Positions 17,590-28,105 are shown, numbered from the stretch's first letter. The stretch: DNA of 64,000 nucleotides from Natronorubrum thiooxidans (GCF_900156475.1 NZ_FTNR01000003.1:124001-188000); one strand, 5' to 3'. Made by a program: numbers and translations. The notes: generated from the letters alone by a model not told the origin.

Positions 17590-18924
17590 ATGTACGTACT
17601 AATCGTCGGTGCGGGGGAGGTCGGACGATCGATCGCTGCGAACCTCGAGGGATCACACGACGTCGCTGTCGTCGAGCGCGATCCAGAACTCGCCGAGGAG
17701 ATCACCTACTCGTTCGACGTGCTCTCGGTACAGGGCGACGGGACCGAGTTGGAGACGCTTCGCGAGGCAGGCCTCGAGAAGGCAGATCTGGTCGTTGCAT
17801 CGACCGATAGCGACGAGACGAACATCGTCATCTGTGGCACGGCGAAAACCGCGAGCGACGCGTTCACGATCGCGCGCGTCCGTCGGCGCACGCTGTTGAA
17901 CACGTGGGAGGGCTCCGAGGACGCCTTCGGCGTGGATTTTATGGTCTGTACCGATCTGCTGGTCGCCCAGACGGTGTTCCGGATTTCCGGCTTCCCGCGC
18001 GCTCAGGACGTCGAGATGTTCGCCGGTGGCCTCGTCAGGATGGCCGAATTCGATATCGGGCCGGAGAGTCCGCTGGTCGACCAGCGCGTCATGGACGCCG
18101 ACGAGTACGATTCGATGACGTTCGCCGGCGTCTTCCGGGGCGACGAGATGATCGTCGCCAAAGGCGAGACCACCTTTCAGGCCGGCGATCGGATCGTCGT
18201 CATCGGCAGCCCAAACTCGGTCAAGGAGTTCGCGATGGCGACCGTCAGCGACACGACCTCGAGTACGGATGACGTGGTCATCATCGGCGGCAGCGAAATC
18301 GGCTTTCAGGCCGCACGCGAGTTCGAAGCCCACGGCTTCCAGCCACGATTGGTCGAACGCGACCACGAGCGCGCCCGCGAGATCGCCGAGGCACTCCCCA
18401 ACACGTTCGTCATGGAAAGCGACGCAACCGACACGGAGTTTCTCTTGCGCGAACACATCGACGAGGCCGACATCGTCGTCGCCGCCCTCGACAACGACGA
18501 AAAAAACCTGCTCGTCTCCCTGCTCGCCGGTCGAGCCGGCGTCGACCGGACGGTCGCGATCATCGAGAACACGGAGTATACGGACCTCTTCGAGACGGTC
18601 GGGATCGACGTCGCGATCAACCCGCGCGAGGAGACGGCTGAGGAGATCGTCCGCTTTACCCGGACGGATCAGACCGAGAAAATCGCGATGTTAGAACACG
18701 ACCGCGCCGAGGTCATCGAGGTCGAGCTGGGTCACGAGAGCGCGCTAACGGGTCGACAGATCGCGGATTCGATGACAGACCTTCCGGACTGTGTTGTCAT
18801 CGGTGCCATCTCCCGACAGGGCGAACTCATCACGCCCCGCGGGACGACAGTGCCCGAACCCGGCGACCACGTCGTGTTGTTCGTCGATGCAACCGTCCTC
18901 GACCAGGTCTCGGCGATGCTGTAA
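17590..18924 (+). CDS. trkA: Trk potassium uptake NAD-binding protein TrkA
   Basis: Cytoplasmic regulatory subunit that binds NAD(H) or nucleotides and gates TrkH. The 444 residues form two RCK units: the first Rossmann starts MYVLIVGAGEVGRSIAANL, the second around residue 222 (VVIIGGSEIGFQAAREF). Each is followed by an RCK_C domain, for example LVDQRVMDADEYDSMTFAGV and ALTGRQIADSMTDLP. The second glycine motif (GGSEIG) departs slightly from GxGxxG. The gene is divergent from nop5; trkH lies about 3.2 kb downstream on the same strand, separated by a permease on the other strand. Confidence 0.95.
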   Translation: MYVLIVGAGEVGRSIAANLEGSHDVAVVERDPELAEEITYSFDVLSVQGDGTELETLREAGLEKADLVVASTDSDETNIVICGTAKTASDAFTIARVRRRTLLNTWEGSEDAFGVDFMVCTDLLVAQTVFRISGFPRAQDVEMFAGGLVRMAEFDIGPESPLVDQRVMDADEYDSMTFAGVFRGDEMIVAKGETTFQAGDRIVVIGSPNSVKEFAMATVSDTTSSTDDVVIIGGSEIGFQAAREFEAHGFQPRLVERDHERAREIAEALPNTFVMESDATDTEFLLREHIDEADIVVAALDNDEKNLLVSLLAGRAGVDRTVAIIENTEYTDLFETVGIDVAINPREETAEEIVRFTRTDQTEKIAMLEHDRAEVIEVELGHESALTGRQIADSMTDLPDCVVIGAISRQGELITPRGTTVPEPGDHVVLFVDATVLDQVSAML

Positions 18925-19037
18925 CAGGAGCGCATCCGTCCTTCTTGTCGACACGAGTCAATCCGTGCTCGTTTCGACTGCGTTCCGGGCTGGACTCAGG
19001 AATCGGTTATTCCGATTGATTTTCAGTGGTGGCTCTC

Positions 19038-21368
19038 TCATTTGGCGTCTCCTGAAGCGTTCTCTGGCTGTTCTGCACCGTCGGCCCGGTCCGGCGTCGC
19101 CGGCTCCGGTGTGACTCCGACCGCTCCCGGTGACTCGTCGTCACTGGTACCGAAGATCCGTTCACGAAGCGTGCGCTTGTGGCGTTTCTCGGCGAGGAGA
19201 ACCGAACAGTCGACAGTATCGAGGACATCGAGGATCAGCGAGCCACGGGCGAGTCGTGAAAGGACACCCTTCTCCGTCGCCCCGATGATCAGCAACGTCG
19301 CGTCGGACGCAGCCTCGGCGATGCGTGTCTGGACGTCGCCCGTTTCGATCCGACACGTCGCGTCTTCGAGGCCACGCTCGGCGGCCCACCCCTCGAGGAA
19401 CTGGCGTCCCTGTTGGCGGTCGTCAGCGACGTGTAACAGCGTTACACTCGCGCCGAGTTGATCCTGAAGCGCACGCGCGACGGCGGCTGCGAGATCCGAG
19501 TCGGGGCCGCCGGCAGTTGGCAACAGGATCCGTGACGGATCGAAGCCGCGATCACGGAGGACGAGGAAATCACACGGAAGCGAGCGTGCGAGTTCGTCGA
19601 ACGTGGTCTCGACACGCCCTGGCGACCCGTGGGAATCCGGCCCCCACCCCATTACACAGTTGTCGACGCCGTATCGTTTCGCGGCGTCGAACACCTCCTC
19701 GACACCCCGGTGTGAGAGCACCACGTGCGTTTCTACGTCGACGCCGTACGTCTCCGCGTCGGCCTGTGCCTGCTCGAGGAGGTGGGCAGCCGCTTCGTGT
19801 TCGTTCTGCTCTCGAGCGGCTCGCAAGGACGTCTGGTCGGGAACCTGTTCGATGTTGACGGCGACGACCGTCCCGCCGTGTTGATTGGCGATGGCTGAGC
19901 CGAGTGTGATCAGGTGTTTTTCGTGAGCCGGGTTCGCGAGCGGCACCATCACCCGGTAGTCACCACCCTCGGGCTGGACGGACGTCGTCGCCGACACCGC
20001 TGCGTCGGGCAACGTTTCGGAGCGCTCGAGGACGTAGTCGGCGAGCACTCCTGGCGACTCGATCTCCGAGCGGGCGTAGCCGAGATACCAGAGGACACCG
20101 AAGACGACGAACGCAACCGAGAGCAGGATGACGGTCGGCTCGATGAACGCGATCAGCGCGAACGAGAAGACAGCTCCCAAAATCGGCGTGATGGGGTAAA
20201 GTGGCACTTCGAAGTCGGGGTCGTAACTCTCGGGGTTGACCTCACGGAAGACGATCAGCGCGAGATTCAGGAGGCCGTAGACGATGAGGTGGAGGACGCT
20301 GCCGGCGCTTGCCAGCAACTCGAGGTTGCCAAAGGCGATGAACAAGAGAATAAACGCGCCCGTGATCGCGATCGCACGGTACGGTGTCGCAAAGCGCGGA
20401 TGAATCTCGTTGATCTTCGGCGAAATCAGTTTGTCCCGCCCCATCGCGAAGTTGATCCGGGAGGAGGCGAGGATCGACGCGTTCGCCGACGACGCGGTTG
20501 CGAGCAGCCCACCGAGCAACAGCGCCACAGCACCGAGAGGACCGATTAGCATTCGAGCGACGTCGACGACGGCGGTCTCGTTGTTGGCGACCACGTCGGT
20601 TTCGACGGCCGCGAGTACCGCAAGGAGAATCAGTGCGTACATCACGGTGACGATCACGACGCTGCCGATCACCGCCCGCGGGAGGTTCTTTCCGGGCTCT
20701 TGGATCTCTTCGGCGACGGAGGTGATCTGGACGAAGCCGAGATAGGAGACGAACACCAGCCCCGTCACCGGCAACAGGGGTGCCCAGCCGAACGGATCGA
20801 TCGGCTGAAGCGTCTCCAGATCGGCGTTGAGCAGCCCGAACAGGGTAAAGACCGCCAAAATCCCCATGAGAACGATGACGATTATGTTCTGCAATCGGCC
20901 GGTCTCCTTCGCACCGACGTAGTTGACTCCGATGAAGAACGCGCCACCGGCCAGTCCGATCAACTGCGCCGGCTCGAGGCCGACGGGGCCGAGCGTCAGT
21001 GCCGAGATGCTCACGAACTGGTTGACGTACTCGCCGAATCCATACATGTAAAACGCCGAGGCGAAGGCGAGCCCCATCCAGTTACCCCAGCCAGCGATCG
21101 AGCCGAACAGCGGCCCGAGCCCCTGATTGACGTAGTAGTACGCCCCGCCGGAGACGGGCATCGCCGTCCCGAGTTCGGACGCCGAAAGTGCCGTCAGTAA
21201 CGCGAGACCGCCACCGATGACGAACGCCAGTGCCGCCAGCGGTCCCAGTTGTGCCACTGCCGGGCCAGGGAGGACGAAGATCCCTGCGCCGATCATCGTT
21301 CCTACGCCGATCGTTAGCGCGGCGAGCGGACCGAGGTCCTTGGCGAGTTCCTCGTCGCTTCCGCTCAT
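19038..21368 (-). CDS. APC-family amino acid permease with two C-terminal USP domains
   Basis: A 776-residue fusion. Residues 1-440 are an APC transporter with about twelve helices; the first contains the substrate-binding signature TIGVGTMIGAGIFVLPG. Residues about 470-610 and 615-735 are two universal stress protein domains; the second has a nucleotide-loop-like ILLPTAGGPDSDLAAAVA and a later LIIGATEKG. This architecture is common in haloarchaea, where the USP domains are thought to link transport to nucleotide state. The tail (735-776) is disordered. It sits between trkA and trkH, but co-regulation with them is not shown. Confidence 0.92.
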   Translation of the reverse strand: MSGSDEELAKDLGPLAALTIGVGTMIGAGIFVLPGPAVAQLGPLAALAFVIGGGLALLTALSASELGTAMPVSGGAYYYVNQGLGPLFGSIAGWGNWMGLAFASAFYMYGFGEYVNQFVSISALTLGPVGLEPAQLIGLAGGAFFIGVNYVGAKETGRLQNIIVIVLMGILAVFTLFGLLNADLETLQPIDPFGWAPLLPVTGLVFVSYLGFVQITSVAEEIQEPGKNLPRAVIGSVVIVTVMYALILLAVLAAVETDVVANNETAVVDVARMLIGPLGAVALLLGGLLATASSANASILASSRINFAMGRDKLISPKINEIHPRFATPYRAIAITGAFILLFIAFGNLELLASAGSVLHLIVYGLLNLALIVFREVNPESYDPDFEVPLYPITPILGAVFSFALIAFIEPTVILLSVAFVVFGVLWYLGYARSEIESPGVLADYVLERSETLPDAAVSATTSVQPEGGDYRVMVPLANPAHEKHLITLGSAIANQHGGTVVAVNIEQVPDQTSLRAAREQNEHEAAAHLLEQAQADAETYGVDVETHVVLSHRGVEEVFDAAKRYGVDNCVMGWGPDSHGSPGRVETTFDELARSLPCDFLVLRDRGFDPSRILLPTAGGPDSDLAAAVARALQDQLGASVTLLHVADDRQQGRQFLEGWAAERGLEDATCRIETGDVQTRIAEAASDATLLIIGATEKGVLSRLARGSLILDVLDTVDCSVLLAEKRHKRTLRERIFGTSDDESPGAVGVTPEPATPDRADGAEQPENASGDAK

Positions 21369-21728
21369 CGTCTCCCTCTCGTTGCTCGTCCGGCCGAAAA
21401 CGGCAATGAATTACGTATCATCGAAGACACCTCTTCAATACTGAATCGTCCGACGGTTACCCCTCGTCGAGACTGTATCGAGATGCAACCAGAACGTGCT
21501 TTCGAATCGGCAGTCGCATCTGGGCGAGGATATTCCCGTGTACACACTGTGGCGATGTGGGACTCTCCCCTTAACTGGTTCGTTTGTCGCCTGAACGCGT
21601 CCGCTGAGCAACGGTCGCAGCCAGATCCACCAGAAGACGCTGTCGTCGCCACCGACAGCCACTGCACACCCTATCGCACGATGGCCTTGCGATGGGTGTG
21701 TCACTCGGTTCAATTGGGACGATCGGCA
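21369..21728. other. Intergenic stretch without a supported gene
   Basis: About 360 bases between the permease start and the 3' end of a small membrane-protein gene. Frames here are short and lack haloarchaeal codon preference or recognisable motifs. The region should contain the permease promoter on the minus strand. Confidence 0.4.
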
Positions 21729-21965
21729 CTACCTCGAGTTGCGTTTCTGTGCGCGTTTCGACTGCTCGACGGACTCCTGAAGAATGCGATCGACGGCCCA
21801 GACGACCCAGCCGAAGACGATTACGGCGAAGACACCCATCTCGAGGCGAATGAACGATCCACGCCAGATAGTGAGGACGAGCGCGACGACCGTGATCGAG
21901 ACGGCAGTGATGGTAAAGACGTCGAAAAACGAGCGCGGTCGGCGAACGCTGGGTACTCGAGCCAT
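21729..21965 (-). CDS. Small two-helix membrane protein
   Basis: A 78-residue protein starting MARVPSVRRPRSF. The N-terminus is basic, followed by two hydrophobic helices (FTITAVSITVVALVLTIW and MGVFAVIVFGWVVWAVDRIL) joined by a short loop, and a charged tail. The basic N-terminus suggests it is cytoplasmic. It lies on the strand opposite trkH, about 170 bases before it. I do not recognise the family, but codon use and the clear topology support a real gene. A Met two codons earlier (21971) is an alternative start. Confidence 0.6.
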   Translation of the reverse strand: MARVPSVRRPRSFFDVFTITAVSITVVALVLTIWRGSFIRLEMGVFAVIVFGWVVWAVDRILQESVEQSKRAQKRNSR

Positions 21966-22132
21966 ACACACACGTTGTTGTTACGACAGCAGGGCATATA
22001 GGACACAGGGACACGAGGGCCAGCGGTGCAACCTGGCCAGCGGTGTGATTCGAGCCGTTTCAGAGGAATTATGTACTGACGAAAAATGAGATTGATTGTG
22101 TTTCTGGCCCAGCCGGAGCCGGACGTGACAGC

Positions 22133-23671
22133 ATGACTCTACGCGTTGATTGGCGGGCAAGTGTCGCACTTACTGGAACCGTTATCAAGTATCTCGCACT
22201 CACCCTGCTCGTCCCGTTGGTCGTCGCCATCATCTATCAAGATGATATTCTCGTCTTTGTAGTGACGATCGCGCTCACGGTCGCAATCGGCCACATCCTC
22301 GAGCAGTTCGATCCCGAACCGGACCTCAGACCGCGGGAAGCGATGTTGCTGGTCGCACTCTCGTGGTTTATCGTCGCGCTCATCGGGGCGATACCGTACG
22401 TTCTCGAGGGCTACGGTACGTCCTCGACGCTCGCACATCCGGTAAATGCCCTCTTCGAGTCGATGTCCGGATTCACGACGACTGGCGCGACCGTGATGGG
22501 CGACATTTCGGTCGAACAACACTCACACGCGCTCATGATGTGGCGCCAGCTCACCCAGTGGCTCGGCGGCATGGGGATCATCGTCCTGATGATCGCGATT
22601 TTGCCGGAGCTCGCGGTCAATGGCTCGCAGTTGATCCGGGCCGAGGCACCGGGGCCGGAACTGCAGAAGCTCACACCGAAGATCGCCGAGACGGCACGGA
22701 TTCTCTGGCTCGTTTACTTTGGGTTCACGGTCGTTCTCATCGGACTGCTGTACGGCCTCCATCTCGTGGGGCTGGCACCGAACATGACCGTCTACAACGC
22801 GGTCGCCCACGGCTTTACGACGCTGCCGACCGGTGGGTTCTCGCCCGAAGCGAACAGCGTCGCCGCCTTTTCCGCCGCCGTCCAGTGGCTGATTATCCCG
22901 TTCATGGTCGTTGCGGGGACCAACTTCGCGCTCTTCTGGTACGTGCTCCGGGGGGAGCCACGACGGTTCATCCAGAACTCCGAGTTCCGGGCTTATGCCG
23001 GCGCGATCGCCGTTTTAGCCGGGGTTCTCGGCGCACTGCTCTACAGTGGGGCCGCACCGGCACTCGGTGACGTGGGCGGCGTGACTGAGGGATCCGGAGA
23101 GAGCGCCGTGCGCCACGCGACCTTCCAGATCGTCACCCTGCTCAATTCGACGGGCTACGCGACGAGTGACTTCGCACAGTGGGATGGGACCGCACAGGTC
23201 ATCCTCCTGACGGCGATGTTTATCGGCGGTAGCGCCGGATCGACCGGCGGCGGGATTAAAATCATTCGCTGGCTGGTCGTGTTCAAGGTCGCTCGCCGAG
23301 AGCTGTTTACGGCCGCCCACCCCTCGGCTGTCCAGCCGATCCGCCTCGGCGACTACGTCGTCGACGAGGACGTGATCCGCGCCGTACTCAGCTTCACGCT
23401 GTTGTACATCCTCATCTTCGCCGCCGCGACGGTGTTCATTGTGATTGACTCCGCCCGGATCGGCTACTCGTTGACACCGCTCGAGGCGGTCAGCGCGAGC
23501 ATCGCGACAATCGGGAACATCGGCCCGGGCTTCGGGTCGATCGGCCCGTTCGGCAGCTACCTCGAGTTTTCGACGACCTCGAAACTCGTGATGATCGTTC
23601 TCATGTGGGTCGGCCGCCTCGAGATCATTCCGGCGCTCGTCCTGTTTACCGGCGCGTTCTGGAAGCGGTGA
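22133..23671 (+). CDS. trkH: TrkH-family potassium uptake channel
   Basis: Membrane subunit of the Trk potassium system, expected to pair with TrkA encoded at 17590-18924. The 512 residues contain the four-fold MPM repeat: pore-loop segments with the selectivity glycine are visible as SGFTTTGATVM, FTTLPTGGFSPEANS, LLNSTGYATSDFAQW and ASIATIGNIGPGFG. Cytoplasmic loops carry Arg/Lys (VFKVARRELF). The start at 22133 (ATG ACT CTA) precedes the first hydrophobic helix by about 13 residues. Potassium uptake is central to the salt-in strategy of halophilic archaea. Confidence 0.95.
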   Translation: MTLRVDWRASVALTGTVIKYLALTLLVPLVVAIIYQDDILVFVVTIALTVAIGHILEQFDPEPDLRPREAMLLVALSWFIVALIGAIPYVLEGYGTSSTLAHPVNALFESMSGFTTTGATVMGDISVEQHSHALMMWRQLTQWLGGMGIIVLMIAILPELAVNGSQLIRAEAPGPELQKLTPKIAETARILWLVYFGFTVVLIGLLYGLHLVGLAPNMTVYNAVAHGFTTLPTGGFSPEANSVAAFSAAVQWLIIPFMVVAGTNFALFWYVLRGEPRRFIQNSEFRAYAGAIAVLAGVLGALLYSGAAPALGDVGGVTEGSGESAVRHATFQIVTLLNSTGYATSDFAQWDGTAQVILLTAMFIGGSAGSTGGGIKIIRWLVVFKVARRELFTAAHPSAVQPIRLGDYVVDEDVIRAVLSFTLLYILIFAAATVFIVIDSARIGYSLTPLEAVSASIATIGNIGPGFGSIGPFGSYLEFSTTSKLVMIVLMWVGRLEIIPALVLFTGAFWKR

Positions 23672-23884
23672 CGGTCACCACGACGGTGCCAGCGTTGCAG
23701 GCTGCCGAACCGCACCATCGACTGCCTTCGCTCGGACGCTGCGTGTGTGAGACGACGGCCACCGTCGCGTACTCGCACAGTCACTGATTGCTGGTGGACG
23801 CCACGACGCCGCCGACTCGAGCAGATGCGAAGTGGCGTTGCTCGAGTGACAGTGCCGTCGGCAGAATAGTGCGCGTCGCAGCCG

Positions 23885-25006
23885 TCAGATCCCGAACGTC
23901 GCTCGGAGCATGTCACGGGTTCCGGGCCCGAGCCCGACGGCGACGACAGTGATCATCATCAAGATTGCAAACCGAGGGTTCTCCTCGAAGATTTCTTCGT
24001 TGAAGATCCAGATGATGAAGACGGGGGCGGCGAGCTTCAGGAGTGCAAAGGGCCAGGCGGCACCGATAACGTCGGTGACGCTGGCGGGGAGGACCGAGCC
24101 GGTGACGCTGACGATCGCGTCGTTGACCGGGTGTTTGGGACTGTAGCTGAGATTCCACACGTGCGACCAGTCGAGCATGAGCTGATTCGCGAAGCCGTCG
24201 ATTGCATGGGCCCAGATGACGATGATGCCCATATAGCCGGTGCCGCGATTCAGGTCGGGTGCGAACCGCTGGATGGCCGTCCAGACGATCGCCGTCGAAA
24301 CGGTCGCCGCTCCGAGGACGATCGTCGGAATCAGCGGATAAAACTCGAGATACGACGTCGTCGCCGCGAGATAGCCGAGCCAGCCGAGCGTCATCGCGAG
24401 TGCGAGCGCACCGATCGTGACGAGCGGGTACTCATACCCCGACACGGAGTCGTTTCGCTCGAGCCACACCGAGACGAACACCGCCACTGCCGCGACGAGA
24501 AAGACCGTGAAGTAGATCAGCGGACTGATTAGGAACCCGGACCACGGCAACTGGATCGCGAGTTCGGCCGTTTCGCGGTAGGCAGCGACGTTCGCGTCCT
24601 CGACTGTCCGGAGCGCACCGCCAAACAGCATGAACGGGAACAGCGCGAAAAAGCCCGCTCGATAGCGTTCGATCTCAAGGCGACGAATGTAAAACCAGAT
24701 CCCGATGACGAGCAGGATCAGCGTTGGGATGTAGCCCGCATAGGAGACGACGGTGTACCCCGGTGCGGCGGTCGGACCGGGGTCTCCGGGTGCGTCGTTA
24801 CAGTGTACCTGTTCACCGCCCGCCCACGTGATACAGCTCCAGCCGTGAGCGTCGGCGACCACTGGCCCCCAAAAGTACTGCCAGATGATGTCGACGTACA
24901 CGCGCTGGGGGAACAGCAGGGCAGCGAGCGTGACACCGCCGGCGAGGAGGACAACGGTCGCGGCCCAGAGCCGTTCGGGCCCATACCGCTCGATAAGCTC
25001 GTCCAT
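23885..25006 (-). CDS. DUF63 family membrane protein
   Basis: A 373-residue polytopic membrane protein, with about nine hydrophobic helices. It matches the archaeal DUF63 family: [18 protein letters not shown] at the start, [20 protein letters not shown], the Arg-Glu motif in [12 protein letters not shown], and [14 protein letters not shown] near residue 280. A loop of about 30 residues ([20 protein letters not shown]) inserted after the second helix has two Cys that could pair outside. The function is unknown. The Met at 25006 was chosen because 40 upstream residues are not membrane-like or conserved in character. Confidence 0.85.
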   Translation of the reverse strand: MDELIERYGPERLWAATVVLLAGGVTLAALLFPQRVYVDIIWQYFWGPVVADAHGWSCITWAGGEQVHCNDAPGDPGPTAAPGYTVVSYAGYIPTLILLVIGIWFYIRRLEIERYRAGFFALFPFMLFGGALRTVEDANVAAYRETAELAIQLPWSGFLISPLIYFTVFLVAAVAVFVSVWLERNDSVSGYEYPLVTIGALALAMTLGWLGYLAATTSYLEFYPLIPTIVLGAATVSTAIVWTAIQRFAPDLNRGTGYMGIIVIWAHAIDGFANQLMLDWSHVWNLSYSPKHPVNDAIVSVTGSVLPASVTDVIGAAWPFALLKLAAPVFIIWIFNEEIFEENPRFAILMMITVVAVGLGPGTRDMLRATFGI

Positions 25007-25079
25007 GACCGATATCCGTTGGGGTGGGCGCTTACCGTTTCCGGTTTCCGACAGTTCGTGACAAGCGAGACAACGGTGA

Positions 25080-25889
25080 TTACGTCGGTCGATCGATCTC
25101 CCGTGTCGCAGCAGACAGGTCATCATGAACGGCTCCGTTTGAGGCGATCAGTCCCGTGCTGTCGTGTCGCCAGGGGTTCCCCTCGAGGTCGGTCACGGTT
25201 CCACCGGCTTCCCGAACCAACTGAACGCCGGCGACGGTATCCCACGGATTCGTCCGCAGGTTCGTCATCGTCCCCTCGAGCGCGCCGGCGGCGACCATCG
25301 CCAACTCGAGTTGGGCACAGCCGAACCGTCGCATGTCGCCAAAGCGCTCGACGATGGCTCGCGTCGCCGCGGCGTACTCCTCCCGGTGGTCGAAATCCCA
25401 CCAGAACGTCGGGCAGACGGTCGCGGCCTCGGAATCACTGCAGTCGCTCACCGAAAGCGGCTCGTCGTTACGAAACGCGCCGTCGGGACCGACGCGGTAC
25501 GTATCCCCCAGTGCAGGACAGACTGTCGCCGCAGCGACCGGTTCGCCGTCGTAAACTGCCGCGACGGCTGTCCCGAACGCGCGACTGCCGTTGACATAGT
25601 TGTTCGTCCCGTCAATCGGATCGACGATCCAGGCCGACCCCGTTTCTGGAACCCGTTTCAACGCGTCCGCTTCCTCGCCGACGATCGGCTCTGACGGATA
25701 CGCCTCATTTATGACCTCGATCACCCGCGTCTGGGCGTTTCGATCGACCTGCGTGACGACGTCCGTCTTCGCGTCCTTTCGTTCGACCTCGAGATCGGTT
25801 CGAAACGACGCCGCCGCGACGTCCGCCCCCGTGGTCGCCGCGCGGAGCGCGACGCTTGCCCGCCGAGACTCGTCTTCGCGTTCGCTCAT
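25080..25889 (-). CDS. Inositol monophosphatase family protein
   Basis: A Mg-dependent sugar or inositol phosphatase of 269 residues. Family motifs: the first metal site [10 protein letters not shown] (about 65), the signature [15 protein letters not shown] (Asp-Pro-Ile-Asp-Gly-Thr, about 85) and the C-terminal [15 protein letters not shown] motif (about 225). Archaeal members may also act as fructose-1,6-bisphosphatases or NADP phosphatases, so the substrate is open. The start at [10 protein letters not shown] was chosen; nine upstream residues are not family-like. It is upstream of the DUF63 gene on the same strand with a 73-base gap. Confidence 0.9.
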   Translation of the reverse strand: MSEREDESRRASVALRAATTGADVAAASFRTDLEVERKDAKTDVVTQVDRNAQTRVIEVINEAYPSEPIVGEEADALKRVPETGSAWIVDPIDGTNNYVNGSRAFGTAVAAVYDGEPVAAATVCPALGDTYRVGPDGAFRNDEPLSVSDCSDSEAATVCPTFWWDFDHREEYAAATRAIVERFGDMRRFGCAQLELAMVAAGALEGTMTNLRTNPWDTVAGVQLVREAGGTVTDLEGNPWRHDSTGLIASNGAVHDDLSAATREIDRPT

Positions 25890-25983
25890 TGTCTCCCGTC
25901 GGCGGGCCTGTCCCAAAAGGGGTTGGACTTCGTCTCGGGCTCGCTGTGCGCTCGATTAGTCCACGGCTTCCGCCGCATCTTGC

Positions 25984-26298
25984 TTACTCGGAGGACCCGA
26001 TTTCAAAATCCTCGTCCTGGACACGCCACTCGAGTTCGAACTCGAGTTCGCGTTCGTCACCGTGTTCCTCGTACTCCACCTCGAACTGCATGTGTGGCGG
26101 GGCGTCGAACTCGAGGGTCTCGTCGCCGAAGGACATCGTGACGGTGTCGCCGTCGTCGAACCCGTCGAGGAACGACTCGAAGTGGTCGATCACCTCTTCA
26201 CGGGCGAGATAGTGCTCGAACTCGAGTTCGCGTCCCGATTCCTCCTCGTCGGGTTCTGCTTCTTCGACGTCTTCGTCGCTCTCTGATTCGGGGGACAT
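25984..26298 (-). CDS. Amphi-Trp domain protein
   Basis: A 104-residue very acidic protein. Residues 20-98 fit the amphi-Trp domain: YLAREEVIDHFESFLDGFDD, GDTVTMSFGDETLEF, then PPHMQFEVEYEEH and ELEFELEWRVQ with the terminal Trp. The domain forms amphipathic strands each with aromatic residues; its role is not established, though it occurs widely in haloarchaea. It lies upstream of the IMPase gene in the same direction, with a gap of 94 bases. Confidence 0.85.
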   Translation of the reverse strand: MSPESESDEDVEEAEPDEEESGRELEFEHYLAREEVIDHFESFLDGFDDGDTVTMSFGDETLEFDAPPHMQFEVEYEEHGDERELEFELEWRVQDEDFEIGSSE

Positions 26299-26454
26299 GC
26301 GGGTACCCCTCCCACGGCCCAGTGGATAACTGTTTGATACGCAATTGCAACTGATGGTCGCGACAGCGGACCGACGAACCTATTGCTTTCCAGTGTGGGT
26401 CGTCACAGAAGTTTGCGAGGGCAAGATATTGCTCTTGCCGCACTGTTGGTCAGT

Positions 26455-26536
26455 GCGAGGGGAGGGAATCGAACCCACGAACGTCTACACGAGCGGATCT
26501 TGAGTCCGCCGCCGTTGGCCGCTTGGCTACCCTCGC
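26455..26536 (-). tRNA. tRNA-Leu (CAA anticodon)
   Basis: Read on the minus strand, the gene begins GCGAGGGTAGCCAAGCGG and ends GGGTTCGAATCCCTCCCCTCGC without CCA. The anticodon loop is CTCAAGA, giving anticodon CAA for UUG codons. It has the long variable arm expected of a class II leucine tRNA, the 7-bp acceptor stem pairs fully, and no intron is visible. D-loop and T-loop sequences (AGCCAAGCGG, TTCGAAT) are standard. Confidence 0.96.
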
Positions 26537-26710
26537 ACGCAACCGATCATTGCTCCCTCGTGAGGTTAAATCGTCCGATTTTCGATTCACCTCGTTGGCG
26601 GCTCGAGATCGGGTCCGAATCGCTCGAATGCACCGGAATCGGGCGTTTTGAGGCGGCAGCCCATTGCGGTGACCGGAAGCCCTTAGGAATACCGAGCCAA
26701 CGACTCGAGT

Positions 26711-26938
26711 ATGGGCGAGAATCGCGTCGTGCAGGGCCGAATGGTCACGGGCAAGAAACTCGCGGAGCTGATCGAAGACGGGTCGGTGATGGAAGCTGAG
26801 TCGATCACAGATGCCAACAAGGACTGTCCCGACTGTGGCGAAAGCGTCCTCGAGGTCGGTTACATGCCCTCTGTGACCGAGTTCGTCACGGGCTGGAAGT
26901 GCCAGGACTGCGACTGGAGCGACACCGACCGAGACTGA
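26711..26938 (+). CDS. Small zinc-ribbon protein (DUF5795 type)
   Basis: A 75-residue protein with two CxxC knuckles: CPDCGESVLEVGYMPSVTEF and later GWKCQDCDWSD. The four cysteines should bind one zinc. The N-terminus GRMVTGKKLAELIEDGSVME is a helix-turn segment. I recognise the pattern as a conserved haloarchaeal family that I believe is DUF5795; the function is unknown. It is transcribed away from tRNA-Leu. Confidence 0.82.
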   Translation: MGENRVVQGRMVTGKKLAELIEDGSVMEAESITDANKDCPDCGESVLEVGYMPSVTEFVTGWKCQDCDWSDTDRD

Positions 26939-26983
26939 TCTCCAGTCGTTCGGCTATCAGTCTGATCCCAGCTATCTGCGACG

Positions 26984-28105
26984 TTACAGGGGGATCGATC
27001 CTTCGTAGAGCGGGAAGCCGTCGCTTCGGATTCCCAGATGGCCGTACCGAGCGTCGATGTTACTTGGTGACGCTGGCGTGTCGTTTATCGCGACCGACAG
27101 ACTCTCACCGTCGACTGCGACGACGATTCGATCGCCGACCGTGAGTTCTTCCGGTAGCCGCAGGGAATCGTATCCGGCCTCGACGCTAATATTGACGTCC
27201 GCACCCGCGGGGATCGGAACGCCGTTGACTAGTTCGAGTTCGAGATAGCCGTCGTCGGTTTCGCTTGGCGTAAACTGTCGTCCCTTCGAACGGGCGGTTT
27301 CCGCCCACTCCGGTTCGGCCACCATTGTTTCTCCGACAGCTGAATACGTTATTTCAGTCGTCTCACTCATCGATTCGTGGCGTCCCTTAGCTTCGATGTC
27401 GTAACTAAACCGCTTGAGAACGCCGTCTTCGGTGATGAAGATCGATCCCGTAGCGTCCTCGACAGAATCTGCATGAACCAATCGTTCGAGCTCGGTCGAA
27501 TCAGCGACTGATTCCGCGTCATACCGGGCGGTGAGCGTACCGTCGATGTCGACTACCGCCGTCGCTTCGCCGAAAGAAAATCCAGAGGTGAACCGTTCGA
27601 GAGTGCGTTCTTCGAGGACGTTGTTCGTGCTCGGTGCGTCCGATGTGATCTGATACTCCTCGCGGAAGCCGCCCTCACGGCGGAGCAACCCGCTGGACTC
27701 GCCGTGGAGTGTCCAGACCTGTTCTTTGTAGCGATCTCTGTCTCGAGTCGCATGGATGCCGTCCATGGATACTCGTGACTCGGTTTGCTCTTCGTCCGAA
27801 TGGCGTCCGAACTCGCGCTCACGGCTGCTCGAGACAGTGGCCGAGCCAGTGTCGTAGATCGTCTCGATGTGGGCGTCGGCGAAGGCGACCGCGTCGATCT
27901 CGGTTCGACTCGCGTGCTCTGGGAACTCGAAGTCGTCCAGCGACGGCTCACTGTCCGCTTCGGTGGTGTCATCTGTGCTGTCGTCGTCGCTTTCGCCGTC
28001 AGTATCGTCACCCTCGACTTCGTCGGTATCGGTGCTACTCGTACAGCCTGCGAGAGCGATCGTTGGAACGGTTCCGAGTGTTGCCAGCAATCGTCGTCTA
28101 TTCAT
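26984..28105 (-). CDS. Twin-arginine lipoprotein of unknown function
   Basis: A 373-residue lipoprotein: MNRRRLLATLGTVPTIALAGC gives an RR motif and a lipobox with Cys21 as the lipidation site. A Thr/Asp/Ser-rich linker follows (22-65), then a beta-rich domain of about 300 residues. The fold recalls LolA/LppX-type lipoproteins: tests such as LERFTSGFSFGEATAVVDID and GSIFITEDGVLKRFSYDIEA are typical of haloarchaeal relatives, but this is only a resemblance. A TATA-like element lies 23 bases before the ATG at 28105, supporting this start and a leaderless transcript. Confidence 0.78.
   Translation of the reverse strand: MNRRRLLATLGTVPTIALAGCTSSTDTDEVEGDDTDGESDDDSTDDTTEADSEPSLDDFEFPEHASRTEIDAVAFADAHIETIYDTGSATVSSSREREFGRHSDEEQTESRVSMDGIHATRDRDRYKEQVWTLHGESSGLLRREGGFREEYQITSDAPSTNNVLEERTLERFTSGFSFGEATAVVDIDGTLTARYDAESVADSTELERLVHADSVEDATGSIFITEDGVLKRFSYDIEAKGRHESMSETTEITYSAVGETMVAEPEWAETARSKGRQFTPSETDDGYLELELVNGVPIPAGADVNISVEAGYDSLRLPEELTVGDRIVVAVDGESLSVAINDTPASPSNIDARYGHLGIRSDGFPLYEGSIPL

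Noticed and set aside
21435-21713. Minus-strand frame between the permease and the small membrane protein
   Set aside because: No domain, rare residues such as clustered Trp and Cys, and no good start; likely intergenic.
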